NCBI GenBank assembly: GCA_902783745.1
Contig: CACZRY010000129.1
Span: 1 to 5,805 of the forward strand
Reading direction: 5' to 3'
Length of the DNA stretch: 5,805 nucleotides
Source of the DNA: an uncultured Erysipelotrichaceae bacterium
GTDB lineage: Bacteria; Bacillota_I; Bacilli_A; Acholeplasmatales; Anaeroplasmataceae
Shown: piece by piece, positions 1 through 5,805 of the stretch
Position numbering within the stretch: the stretch's first letter is position 1
How the letters are laid out: every line of letters begins with the position of its first letter
Notes under the pieces: model-generated
Database searches by the model: none
What the model was told of the DNA's origin: nothing
The model's input: the letters and a program-made list of their open reading frames with translations, nothing else
Program-made: the position numbers and the translations under genes

Positions 1-1083
1 GTTGCATCTGAAATTATGGCTGCAATGTGCCTTGCAACATCTATGGATGATTTTAAGGAAAGAGTTTCTAGAATGGTTATTGCATATAACTATGAAAAGA
101 AGCCTATTACTGTTAAGGATATTAATGCAACTGGTGCAGTAGCATTAATTATGAAAGATGCTTTAAAGCCTAACTTAGTTCAAACATTAGAACATACACC
201 AGCATTCATTCATGGTGGACCATTCGCAAATATTGCACATGGTTGTAACTCAGTTTTAGCTACAAAAACAGCTATGAAACTAGCTGATTATGTTGTTACT
301 GAAGCTGGATTTGGTGCTGACTTAGGTGCAGAAAAGTTCTTTGATATTAAGTGCCGTCAAGCTTCAATTAAGCCAAGTTGTGTTGTAATTGTTGCAACAA
401 TTCGTGCATTAAAGATGAATGGCGGAGTTAAGAAAACTGATTTAGCTATAGAAAATGTACCTGCATTAATTAGCGGTATTTCAAATTTAGCTAAGCATAT
501 TGAAAATATTAAGAAGTATAATCTTCCTTATGTTGTTGCAATCAATCGTTTTGCAACAGATACTGAAGCTGAAATTGATGCTTTATTAGACTGGGCTAGA
601 GCAAATGGCCATGAAATTTCATTATCAGAAGTATTCACTAAGGGTGGCGAAGGTGCTTGTGATTTAGCTAATAAGGTTATTAAGAAGATTAAGAATGAAG
701 ATGGTGCAGAAAAGTTTGCTCCATTATATGATCTTAATTGCTCAATTGAAGATAAGATTACAACAATTTGTAAAGAAATTTATGGTGCTAAAAATGTAGA
801 ATTCTTATCTAAGGCAAAAACACAAATTAAGACATTTGTTGAAAACGGATGGGATAAGCTTCCTATTTGTATGGCAAAAACACAATATTCATTATCAGAT
901 GATCCAACATTATTAGGACGTCCTGAAGGATTCACAATTACAATTCGTGAATTAAAACCATCAATTGGCGCTGGATTCTTAGTTGCATTAACTGGTGATA
1001 TTATGACAATGCCTGGTTTACCTAAGGTTCCTGCTGCAAATAACATGGATGTTGTTGATGGCAAAACAAAAGGTTTATTTTAA
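1..1083 (+). CDS. fhs: Formate-tetrahydrofolate ligase, C-terminal 360 residues (5' end outside window)
   Basis: ATP-dependent cytoplasmic enzyme that joins formate to tetrahydrofolate, giving 10-formyl-THF for the two formylation steps of purine synthesis and for initiator tRNA. The reading frame is open from base 1, so the gene enters from the left. The family is usually about 555-560 residues, so roughly 200 N-terminal residues, including the ATP P-loop, lie outside. Visible family marks, counted from base 1, are VASEIMA at 1-7, [14 protein letters not shown] at 71-84, [13 protein letters not shown] at 101-113, the family signature [12 protein letters not shown] at 131-142, and the typical C-terminus [15 protein letters not shown] followed by a short tail ending GLF. 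The first in-frame ATG (base 16) is internal and is not the start. It is followed after 24 bases by the P-loop protein gene, with no terminator between them, so the two are probably co-transcribed. The identity is very secure. Confidence 0.97.
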   Translation, partial: VASEIMAAMCLATSMDDFKERVSRMVIAYNYEKKPITVKDINATGAVALIMKDALKPNLVQTLEHTPAFIHGGPFANIAHGCNSVLATKTAMKLADYVVTEAGFGADLGAEKFFDIKCRQASIKPSCVVIVATIRALKMNGGVKKTDLAIENVPALISGISNLAKHIENIKKYNLPYVVAINRFATDTEAEIDALLDWARANGHEISLSEVFTKGGEGACDLANKVIKKIKNEDGAEKFAPLYDLNCSIEDKITTICKEIYGAKNVEFLSKAKTQIKTFVENGWDKLPICMAKTQYSLSDDPTLLGRPEGFTITIRELKPSIGAGFLVALTGDIMTMPGLPKVPAANNMDVVDGKTKGLF

Positions 1084-1095
1084 AATATATTGATT

Positions 1096-1100
1096 AGGAG
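1096..1100 (+). promoter_or_regulatory. Ribosome binding site AGGAG for the P-loop protein gene
   Basis: AGGAG lies 7 bases before ATG 1108. This decides the start. A TTG codon at 1090 in the same frame would extend the protein by six residues, but it lies upstream of this site and would place the site inside the gene. Confidence 0.85.
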
Positions 1101-1107
1101 AAGAGAC

Positions 1108-2841
1108 ATGGAATACGTATTAAATGAAAAACAATTAGTAATGAACTTTTCAGAAAAGTTCTGTAAGACAGAAATAGAAGTTATTAATTCAGCTTGCTTT
1201 GCTGATGTATGGGGTAGATTTATTGATCACCTATATAAGACTGAAAACCAAGCTTTCTTAGGAGTTTTAAATATTTTCCCTAAGAAGAAGGTTAAGAAAG
1301 CAACAATAGATTTATTAAAGCATTTATTAGTTTTCTCAGTTGAAGAAGTAAAGGAACAAGATCCATTCTTCTGCCAAGCTTTAGAAAAGCAAGATGTTTT
1401 ATATGATTTAGTTCAAGAATTCTATAATAACTGGAGAAGAATTGAAAGATATGCAGTTATTTCAACTAAAGCTAAGATGAACTCAGTTGAATCAGGTGCA
1501 TTTATTGAAGCACAAACTGATTTCAATAATGTTATCTTAAAGACTTACCGTACTATTTGTGAAAAGCTTTATGGTGCTAAGTTCCCAATTTATCGTCAGT
1601 TACCTGCTGGTGTAAATGCTGCATTATTATTATCTAGAAATGCTTGGATGGGTGAAAATTCTTATTATTCATTCTTAGCTAAGTCTGAAGCAATTGAACA
1701 AATTGTTATTAGACCACCATTTATTTCATATTCTGCAAAGAACAAGAGAACTGGTACTTATCAAGAAGTATTTAAGAACCCTTGTGATGCAATTAAGGAT
1801 AAGTTTAAGGCATCTGAATATTATTGCTATGCTGCAATGGTTGGTTCAGCATTAACTTATGTTTATTTCCATAGAGATTATTTAGCTCATGGTATTACTA
1901 TTTGTAACTTATTTGAATTCGTACCACTTTCTGAAGTTAAGGGTAAGAAGCCAGATTGCATTTATATCTTCGGTTGTGATATCGAAGGTGATTCAGTATT
2001 CTATCATGATAAAGAAGAAGGAATTTATGTAGGTGTTGCACCACATAATGATTCTATTGATTATTTTGGATACATGAAGAAGATGTTATTAACTTTATAT
2101 AACGTTTCTATGATTGAACAAGGTAATTTACCTTTACATGGTGCATGCGTTCACATCACTATGAGAAGTGGTGAAACTAAGAATATCGTTATCATCGGTG
2201 ACTCTGGTGCTGGTAAGAGTGAATCTTTAGAAGCATTATCAGAAATGGCTGGTGATGATATTTCAGCTCAATTAACAGTATTCGATGATATGGGTACATT
2301 CAAGAGAATGCCTAATGGTGAAATCCTTGCATTCGGTACAGAAATTGGTGCATTCGTTCGTTTAGATGATATGACTTCTGGTTATGCATATAAGGAAATG
2401 GACCGTGCTATTTTCATGAACCCTGATAAGGTTAACTCTCGTTTAGTTATCCCTGTTGCTACATATCCACAAATTATGTTAGGTTATAAGCCAGATATGG
2501 TATTATATGCTAACAACTATGAAGCAAATGTAGCTGAAGGAAATGAAGTAGAATTCTTTGATAATGTTAAGGATGCAGAACGTGATTTCATCCGTGGTGC
2601 AAGATTTGCTAAGGGTACAACTCAAGAAATTGGTTTATCTGAAACATTCTTTGCTAATCCATTCGGACCAGTTCAAAGAGAAGAAATGACAAGACCACTT
2701 ATCGATTCTTATTTCTCACAATTATATAACGAAGGCGTTAAGATTGGTGTATTACATACAAGATTAGCAGTACCTGGAATGGAACATGAAGGTCCAGCTA
2801 AGGCAGCTGCACAATTATTCAAGATTTTGGAGCATAAGTAA
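1108..2841 (+). CDS. PEPCK/HprK-fold P-loop protein, 577 aa, of the type often annotated 'phosphoenolpyruvate carboxykinase' in Firmicutes
   Basis: Probable cytoplasmic nucleotide-binding protein of the PEP carboxykinase-like/HPr kinase fold; substrate unknown. The N-terminal ~330 residues are mixed, with many aromatic and basic residues, and I recognise no catalytic motif there. The C-terminal part carries, in order, LPLHGAC (341-347, like the VHG strand that precedes the P-loop in HPr kinase), the Walker A loop GDSGAGKSE (364-372), and an acidic pair in FDDMG (392-396) placed like the Walker B/second kinase motif. A conserved-looking tail ends in [17 protein letters not shown]. The loop resembles HprK GDSGxGKSE rather than the GLSGTGKTT typical of ATP-dependent PEPCK, so a gluconeogenic PEPCK role is not shown. 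From memory, similar ~570-600 residue proteins occur in gut Firmicutes and are labelled PEPCK. There is no signal peptide or membrane segment. It sits between fhs and purE, with a one-base gap to purE, which implies co-transcription and probably coupled translation. The gene call is certain; the function is open. Confidence 0.9.
   Translation: MEYVLNEKQLVMNFSEKFCKTEIEVINSACFADVWGRFIDHLYKTENQAFLGVLNIFPKKKVKKATIDLLKHLLVFSVEEVKEQDPFFCQALEKQDVLYDLVQEFYNNWRRIERYAVISTKAKMNSVESGAFIEAQTDFNNVILKTYRTICEKLYGAKFPIYRQLPAGVNAALLLSRNAWMGENSYYSFLAKSEAIEQIVIRPPFISYSAKNKRTGTYQEVFKNPCDAIKDKFKASEYYCYAAMVGSALTYVYFHRDYLAHGITICNLFEFVPLSEVKGKKPDCIYIFGCDIEGDSVFYHDKEEGIYVGVAPHNDSIDYFGYMKKMLLTLYNVSMIEQGNLPLHGACVHITMRSGETKNIVIIGDSGAGKSESLEALSEMAGDDISAQLTVFDDMGTFKRMPNGEILAFGTEIGAFVRLDDMTSGYAYKEMDRAIFMNPDKVNSRLVIPVATYPQIMLGYKPDMVLYANNYEANVAEGNEVEFFDNVKDAERDFIRGARFAKGTTQEIGLSETFFANPFGPVQREEMTRPLIDSYFSQLYNEGVKIGVLHTRLAVPGMEHEGPAKAAAQLFKILEHK
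2829..2832 (+). promoter_or_regulatory. Ribosome binding site GGAG for purE, inside the end of the preceding gene
   Basis: GGAG lies 10 bases before ATG 2843, within the last codons of the P-loop gene. It supports the 158-residue PurE start over an in-frame ATG at 2786, which would add 19 residues unlike the family and overlap the upstream gene by 56 bases. Confidence 0.7.
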
Positions 2842-2842
2842 G

Positions 2843-3319
2843 ATGGCAAAACCTATTGTTGGAATTATAATGGGGTCAGATTCTGATTATGAAGTAATGC
2901 AAGAAGCTTGCAAGGTACTAGATGAATTTGGTGTAGCATACGAAAAGAAGGTAGTATCTGCACATAGAACACCTGATTTAATGTTTGAATACGCTCATAG
3001 CGCAAAAGAGCGTGGTTTAAAGGTTATTATTGCAGGTGCTGGTGGAGCAGCTCACTTACCTGGTATGGTTGCAGCAATGACAACATTACCTGTAATTGGA
3101 GTACCTGTTAAATCAAGAGCTTTAAATGGCCTAGATTCATTACTTTCAATAGTACAAATGCCTGGTGGAGTACCTGTATTAACAGTTGCTATAAACGGAG
3201 CTAAGAACGCAAGCTTATCTGCAGTATCTATTCTTGCAACATCAGATGAAGAATTAGCCTTAAAGCTTGAAAACTTTAGAAATAATCAAACTAATAAAGT
3301 TTTAAATATTGAATTATAA
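2843..3319 (+). CDS. purE: N5-carboxyaminoimidazole ribonucleotide mutase (class I PurE)
   Basis: Converts N5-CAIR to CAIR, moving the carboxyl group from N5 to C4 in step 6 of de novo purine synthesis, after PurK. The 158 residues match the usual class I length of about 155-170. It begins [10 protein letters not shown] and shows the nucleotide-binding GSDSD (11-15), SAHRTP (39-44) with the expected catalytic histidine at 41, [12 protein letters not shown] (64-75) and MPGGVPV (106-112). The presence of a PurK gene nearby fits the N5-CAIR mutase type rather than the direct AIR carboxylase (class II). The start follows the preceding stop by one base. Unusually, purK does not follow directly: a terminator comes 9 bases after the stop, followed by a separate promoter. 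Confidence 0.97.
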   Translation: MAKPIVGIIMGSDSDYEVMQEACKVLDEFGVAYEKKVVSAHRTPDLMFEYAHSAKERGLKVIIAGAGGAAHLPGMVAAMTTLPVIGVPVKSRALNGLDSLLSIVQMPGGVPVLTVAINGAKNASLSAVSILATSDEELALKLENFRNNQTNKVLNIEL

Positions 3320-3327
3320 AAATAGTA

Positions 3328-3358
3328 GGGATGAAAACGATTATTTCATCCCTTTTCT
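3328..3358 (+). terminator. Rho-independent terminator after purE
   Basis: A perfect 9-bp stem, GGGATGAAA (3328-3336) with TTTCATCCC (3344-3352), has a 7-base loop and is followed by TTTTCT. A further T-run lies at 3365-3371. It begins 9 bases after the purE stop, so it ends the fhs/P-loop/purE transcript. Confidence 0.9.
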
Positions 3359-3370
3359 AATGCCTTTTTT

Positions 3371-3386
3371 ATTTACTAAAGTAAAT
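3371..3386 (+). promoter_or_regulatory. Palindrome ATTTACTAAAGTAAAT, candidate operator 1
   Basis: 7-bp arms around a central AA. It shares the 12-base core TTACTAAAGTAA with the element at 3418-3433 and contains the predicted -35 hexamer, so a bound protein would compete with RNA polymerase. I cannot name the regulator; the sequence is not the CCGAAC PurBox of Bacillus PurR. Confidence 0.65.
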
Positions 3387-3400
3387 ACTTGTGTTAAAAT
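3372..3400 (+). promoter_or_regulatory. Predicted sigma-A promoter for the purK-purL unit
   Basis: The -35 is TTTACT (3372-3377, 4 of 6 to TTGACA). A 17-base spacer leads to the -10 TAAAAT (3395-3400, 5 of 6 to TATAAT), preceded by TG at 3392-3393 as an extended -10. Transcription would begin near 3406-3408. It lies just downstream of the purE terminator, which supports a separate purK transcript. Confidence 0.7.
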
Positions 3401-3417
3401 AGTCATTGTACAAATAT

Positions 3418-3433
3418 ACTTACTAAAGTAAGT
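3418..3433 (+). promoter_or_regulatory. Palindrome ACTTACTAAAGTAAGT, candidate operator 2
   Basis: 7-bp arms around a central AA, with the same 12-base core as the copy at 3371-3386. The two centres are 47 bases apart. It falls about +11 to +27 from the predicted start, suited to a roadblock or a bridged pair of operators. The half-site CTTACT recurs at 3457-3462. As RNA it could also form a 6-bp hairpin with a UAAA loop, exclusive with the stem at 3426-3463. Confidence 0.6.
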
Positions 3434-3463
3434 TCGGGCTTTAAGTTATTTAAAGTCTTACTT
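3426..3463 (+). other. Two-part stem-loop in the purK leader RNA
   Basis: The outer stem pairs AAGTAAG (3426-3432) with CTTACTT (3457-3463). The inner stem pairs CTTTAA (3439-3444) with TTAAAG (3450-3455) around a GTTAT loop. The six bases TTCGGG (3433-3438) bulge on the left and a single T on the right. It ends 5 bases before the GGAG ribosome site of the leader ORF, so its folding could affect initiation. The pairing is seen in the sequence; function is inferred. Confidence 0.5.
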
Positions 3464-3468
3464 GGATC

Positions 3469-3472
3469 GGAG
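3469..3472 (+). promoter_or_regulatory. Ribosome binding site GGAG for the leader ORF
   Basis: GGAG is 7 bases upstream of ATG 3480, an ideal spacing, in a part of the leader otherwise poor in purine runs. It is the main reason to take the short ORF seriously. Confidence 0.6.
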
Positions 3473-3479
3473 TTTTATT

Positions 3480-3557
3480 ATGATTATGAATATTGCAAAG
3501 AGACAGGTTAATAATTTTTATATAGGTCATTTATGTATGGCTTATTTTTTAGTGTAG
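3480..3557 (+). CDS. Candidate 25-residue leader peptide upstream of purK
   Basis: ATG to TAG, 25 codons, starting MIMNIAKRQV and ending HLCMAYFLV. It has a mildly basic N-terminal half and a hydrophobic, aromatic end. It is not a known protein to me and has no domain. Reasons to believe it: a good GGAG at 7 bases, a location inside the predicted leader RNA, and a stop codon only 3 bases before a terminator-shaped hairpin, the geometry of translation-controlled attenuators. There is no run of one regulatory amino acid codon, so classic amino-acid attenuation is not evident; stalling by the nascent chain or a simple coupling role is possible. It may also be a chance ORF in AT-rich DNA. Confidence 0.45.
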   Translation: MIMNIAKRQVNNFYIGHLCMAYFLV

Positions 3558-3560
3558 TTT

Positions 3561-3593
3561 TGCAACGCATTTTTGCGTGCATTTTTTATTTTT
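3561..3593 (+). terminator. Terminator-like hairpin (possible attenuator) in the purK leader
   Basis: TGCAACGCA (3561-3569) pairs with TGCGTGCA (3574-3581), giving 8 bp with one bulged A at 3565 and a TTTT loop. The U-tract is TTTTTT, an A, then TTTTT. It starts 3 bases after the leader ORF stop and ends just before the purK ribosome site. No complete protein gene lies between the upstream promoter and this hairpin, so it must be read through for purK and purL to be expressed from that promoter, which is why I read it as an attenuator. Confidence 0.7.
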
Positions 3594-3600
3594 AGAGGTG
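3594..3600 (+). promoter_or_regulatory. Ribosome binding site AGAGGTG for purK
   Basis: AGAGGTG lies 5 bases before ATG 3606 and closely matches the anti-Shine-Dalgarno complement. It excludes an in-frame TTG at 3573, which falls inside the terminator loop and would add 11 residues before the nucleotide-binding MKTVGIIGGG start. Confidence 0.85.
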
Positions 3601-3605
3601 TTATA

Positions 3606-4691
3606 ATGAAAACCGTAGGTATTATTGGCGGCGGTCAGCTTGGTATGATGCTTGCAGAAGAAATTCATAAAGAAGGTGGAAAGGCTATATGCCTTGATCC
3701 AAATCCAAAATGTCCTGCATCATTTGTTTGTGATGATATAGTTGTATCAGAATATAGCGATCTTGAAGGCTTAAAAAAGCTTGGCAATATGACTGATATC
3801 CTAACATATGAATTTGAGAATGTTCCTTCTGAGGCATTAAAGTATTTACTTGATACTTATAATATTCCACAAGGAATCCAACCTTTGTTTGATTCACAAA
3901 ATAGAATAAGAGAAAAGACTAACGCGAACAATAATGGGTTAAAGACTCCTAAGTTCAAGGCAATCAATTCTTTAAAAGACCTAAAGAATGGAATTAAAGA
4001 AATCGGTTATCCTTGCGTTTATAAAACAACTACAATGGGCTATGATGGACATGGTCAAGTACTTTTAAAAAGTGAAGATGATATTGTAGAGGTTTTAGAA
4101 TATTTAAGTGGAGAAGGAATATTAGAAGAATTCATTAAGTTTGACTATGAAACATCAGTTATCATGGTTAGAAGTAAGGATCAAATAATATCTTTCCCAA
4201 TGGGAATCAATAAGCATAAGCATGGAATCTTAGATTTATGCTTTGTAGAAAAACAAACACCTATGTTTTTAAAGATTCAAGAAGAAGCCAAAAAGTTTAT
4301 GGAAAAATGTGGCTACTTAGGAATATTATGTGTTGAGATTTTTGTTAAAGGAAATGATTTTTATTTTAACGAAATGGCACCACGTCCTCACAATAGTGGA
4401 CATTACACTATTGAAGGATGTACAACAAATCAGTATAGAGAGCTTGCAAGGTTCTTGCTTGGAAAGAAGCTTGAAGAACCAAAGCTTATATCTCCTACTG
4501 TTATGAAAAACATTTTAGGATTTGATTATGAGAATATGAAAAAACTTAAAGAGGATAAAGATGTTCATATTCATGATTATAACAAAGCTGATGTTCGTGA
4601 AAAAAGAAAGATGGCTCATGTGACATTTACAAACACAACAGAAGCATTGTATAAAGAAAAATACGAGAATTTATTTGCGAGGGAAGAATAA
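3606..4691 (+). CDS. purK: N5-carboxyaminoimidazole ribonucleotide synthase (PurK, ATP-grasp)
   Basis: Uses ATP and bicarbonate to carboxylate AIR to N5-CAIR, the substrate of PurE. The 361 residues fit the family. The N-terminal domain has the GIIGGGQLGMM glycine loop (5-15) and the family LTYEFENVP (66-74). The ATP-grasp part has the ATP-binding lysine in VYKTTTMGYDGHGQ (138-151) and EEFIKFDYE (174-182). The metal and substrate region FNEMAPRPHNSGHYTIEGC (254-272) is intact, and the C-terminal domain ends with the KRKMAHVTF block (333-341). Codon choice is more mixed than in fhs or purE, with more AAA lysine and CTT leucine, which may mean lower expression. It has its own promoter and leader upstream, and its TAA overlaps the purL ATG by one base (TAATG), implying translational coupling. 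Confidence 0.97.
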   Translation: MKTVGIIGGGQLGMMLAEEIHKEGGKAICLDPNPKCPASFVCDDIVVSEYSDLEGLKKLGNMTDILTYEFENVPSEALKYLLDTYNIPQGIQPLFDSQNRIREKTNANNNGLKTPKFKAINSLKDLKNGIKEIGYPCVYKTTTMGYDGHGQVLLKSEDDIVEVLEYLSGEGILEEFIKFDYETSVIMVRSKDQIISFPMGINKHKHGILDLCFVEKQTPMFLKIQEEAKKFMEKCGYLGILCVEIFVKGNDFYFNEMAPRPHNSGHYTIEGCTTNQYRELARFLLGKKLEEPKLISPTVMKNILGFDYENMKKLKEDKDVHIHDYNKADVREKRKMAHVTFTNTTEALYKEKYENLFAREE

Positions 4692-5805
4692 TGAGTGATT
4701 ATAGAATTTTTGTTGAAAAATTACCACAATTCCAGGTTGAAGCTAAATCAATACAATCTGATTTAAATTTAAATTTAGGATTAAACCAAAAGAATCTAAG
4801 ATTAGTTAATGTTTATGATTTATTTGGATTTAATGATGACCTTCTTGAAAAATCAAGATACCAAGTATTTGGAGAAATTGTTACAGATACTGTATTTGAT
4901 GAATTAAACTTAGAAGGTAAGAAATATGTTGCGATTGAATATCTTCCAGGACAATTCGACCAAAGAGCATCATCTGCAATAGACTGCGTTAAGCTAATTG
5001 ATCCAAATGCTGATATCAATATTCGTTCAGGAAGAATTATTATCTTAGACGATGATACAACTGATGAAGATTTAGAAAGAGTTAAGAAATATGAAATTAA
5101 CCAAGTTGAAGCAAGAGAAAAGGATTTAACTAAGCTTACTGATATCGAAAAGGCTCCAATTAAGCCTGTTCAAGTATTAGATGGTTTCACTAAGATGGAA
5201 GATAGTGAACTTGAAGCTTATTGCAAGAAGATGGAACTTGCAATGAACAAGGATGACTTAAAGTGTGTTGTTGAATACTTTAAGAAGGAAGGAAGAGATC
5301 CTTGGGAAACAGAATTAAGAATTCTTGATACTTATTGGTCTGACCATTGCCGTCATACAACATTCGGTACAATTTTAACTGATATTACAATTGATGAATC
5401 ATTTATGAAGGCAGAATTAGAAGAATCATTAGACCTTTATAATAATATCCGTAAGGATTTACAAAGAGAAGGCAAGAAAGTTTGCCTTATGGATTTAGCA
5501 ACAATTGGTGCTAGATACTTAAGAAAAATTGGAAAGCTTGATGATTTAGAAGAATCAGAAGAAAATAATGCTTGTTCAATTTATGTTACAATTGATGTTT
5601 CAGGCAAACCTGAAAAGTGGTTATTACAATTCAAGAACGAAACTCATAACCACCCAACTGAAATTGAACCATTTGGTGGAGCATCTACATGTATCGGTGG
5701 AGCTATTCGTGACCCACTATCAGGAAGAGCATATGTTTACCAAGCAATGAGAGTTACAGGTGCTGGTAATATTTACCAGGATGTAAAAGATACATTAAAG
5801 GGTAA
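4691..5805 (+). CDS. purL: Phosphoribosylformylglycinamidine synthase, large single-chain type, N-terminal 371 residues (3' end outside window)
   Basis: Converts FGAR to FGAM with glutamine and ATP, step 4 of purine synthesis. The frame stays open to the window end. The N-terminal PurS-like domain (about 1-150) contains LPGQFDQRASSA (85-96), a mark of the fused form, so a total near 1200-1300 residues with a C-terminal glutaminase domain is expected but not seen. A linker region carries YWSDHCRHTTF (215-225), and the first AIR-synthase-like domain begins with FKNETHNHPTEIEPFGGAST (314-333), which holds ATP and metal-binding residues, then GGAIRDPLSGRAYVYQAMRVTGAGN (336-360). GAGG at 4679-4682, 8 bases before ATG 4691, is the ribosome site inside the end of purK. 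All key motifs present are intact. Confidence 0.97.
   Translation, partial: MSDYRIFVEKLPQFQVEAKSIQSDLNLNLGLNQKNLRLVNVYDLFGFNDDLLEKSRYQVFGEIVTDTVFDELNLEGKKYVAIEYLPGQFDQRASSAIDCVKLIDPNADINIRSGRIIILDDDTTDEDLERVKKYEINQVEAREKDLTKLTDIEKAPIKPVQVLDGFTKMEDSELEAYCKKMELAMNKDDLKCVVEYFKKEGRDPWETELRILDTYWSDHCRHTTFGTILTDITIDESFMKAELEESLDLYNNIRKDLQREGKKVCLMDLATIGARYLRKIGKLDDLEESEENNACSIYVTIDVSGKPEKWLLQFKNETHNHPTEIEPFGGASTCIGGAIRDPLSGRAYVYQAMRVTGAGNIYQDVKDTLKG

Larger units (their letters stand above)
3320..3605 (+). other. 286-base intergenic region between purE and purK, packed with regulatory signals
   Basis: This is the only long gap between the large genes. In order it holds the purE terminator (3328-3358), a palindrome over a promoter -35 (3371-3386), the -10 (3395-3400), a second palindrome (3418-3433), a stem-loop (3426-3463), a ribosome site and short ORF (3469-3557), and a terminator-shaped hairpin (3561-3593) ending just before the purK ribosome site. 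The leader RNA from the predicted start near 3407 to purK ATG would be about 200 bases. I found no match to the purine, ZTP, THF, PRPP or preQ1 riboswitch consensus sequences I know, nor to a T-box. Confidence 0.8.

Noticed and set aside
780..1064. 94-codon ORF on the - strand inside fhs
   Set aside because: Antisense shadow of the strongly conserved C-terminus of fhs; no ribosome site or family features.
2786..2842. Earlier in-frame start for purE
   Set aside because: Adds 19 residues unlike the family and overlaps the upstream gene; the GGAG site fits ATG 2843.
3432..3437. GTTCGG, the complement of the PurBox core CCGAAC
   Set aside because: A single 6-base match without a partner box at the 16-17 base spacing and with poor flanks; it may be chance, though a PurR gene in the genome would make it worth revisiting.
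3401..3480. Purine, ZTP, THF or PRPP riboswitch
   Set aside because: None of the conserved cores I know is present, such as the paired-loop residues of the purine aptamer or the conserved ZTP segments. A covariance-model search would settle it.
3573..3605. TTG start extending purK by 11 residues
   Set aside because: Lies in the terminator loop, ahead of the clear AGAGGTG ribosome site that serves ATG 3606.
3685..3897. 70-codon ORF on the - strand inside purK
   Set aside because: Overlaps conserved PurK coding sequence; shadow of codon usage.
4813..5019. 68-codon ORF on the - strand inside purL
   Set aside because: Overlaps the intact PurS-like domain of PurL; no independent support.
5568..5750. 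60-codon + strand ORF inside purL
   Set aside because: Out of frame with PurL, across its most conserved motif (NETHNHPTEIEPFGG).

Overview
The window is AT-rich, all genes lie on the + strand, TAA is the stop of every complete protein gene, and Shine-Dalgarno sites are purine-rich. Lysine codons are often AAG and leucine codons are mostly TTA. With a large single-chain PurL, an acetogen-type formate-tetrahydrofolate ligase and a PEPCK/HprK-like P-loop protein, this points to a low-GC Firmicute, probably an anaerobic gut clostridium or an Erysipelotrichia relative. That placement is inference. TGG encodes tryptophan and no in-frame TGA is needed, so the ordinary bacterial code fits.

Layout: 1-1083 is the 3' part of fhs. 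After 24 bases comes a 577-residue protein with an HprK/PEPCK-type P-loop (1108-2841), and one base later purE (2843-3319). A strong intrinsic terminator (3328-3358) closes this first unit. Then comes a 286-base gap (3320-3605) that is dense with signals: a sigma-A-like promoter, two copies of a near-perfect palindrome sharing a 12-base core (one over the -35, one just past the expected transcription start), a long stem-loop, a well-placed ribosome site with a 25-codon ORF, and a second terminator-shaped hairpin just after that ORF. It leads into purK (3606-4691), whose stop overlaps the start of purL (4691 to beyond the window end).

The genes join one-carbon supply to de novo purine synthesis. 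Fhs makes 10-formyl-THF, the formyl donor used twice in the pathway. PurL makes FGAM, and PurK and PurE carry out the two-step carboxylation of AIR to CAIR. PurK and PurE catalyse consecutive steps and are often adjacent and co-transcribed, but here a terminator and a new regulated promoter separate them. The most promising undescribed item is this purK leader: an apparently double-operator promoter followed by a leader-peptide/attenuator arrangement that matches no purine, ZTP or PRPP riboswitch I can recognise. The second item is the P-loop protein between fhs and purE, whose biochemical role cannot be assigned from sequence.
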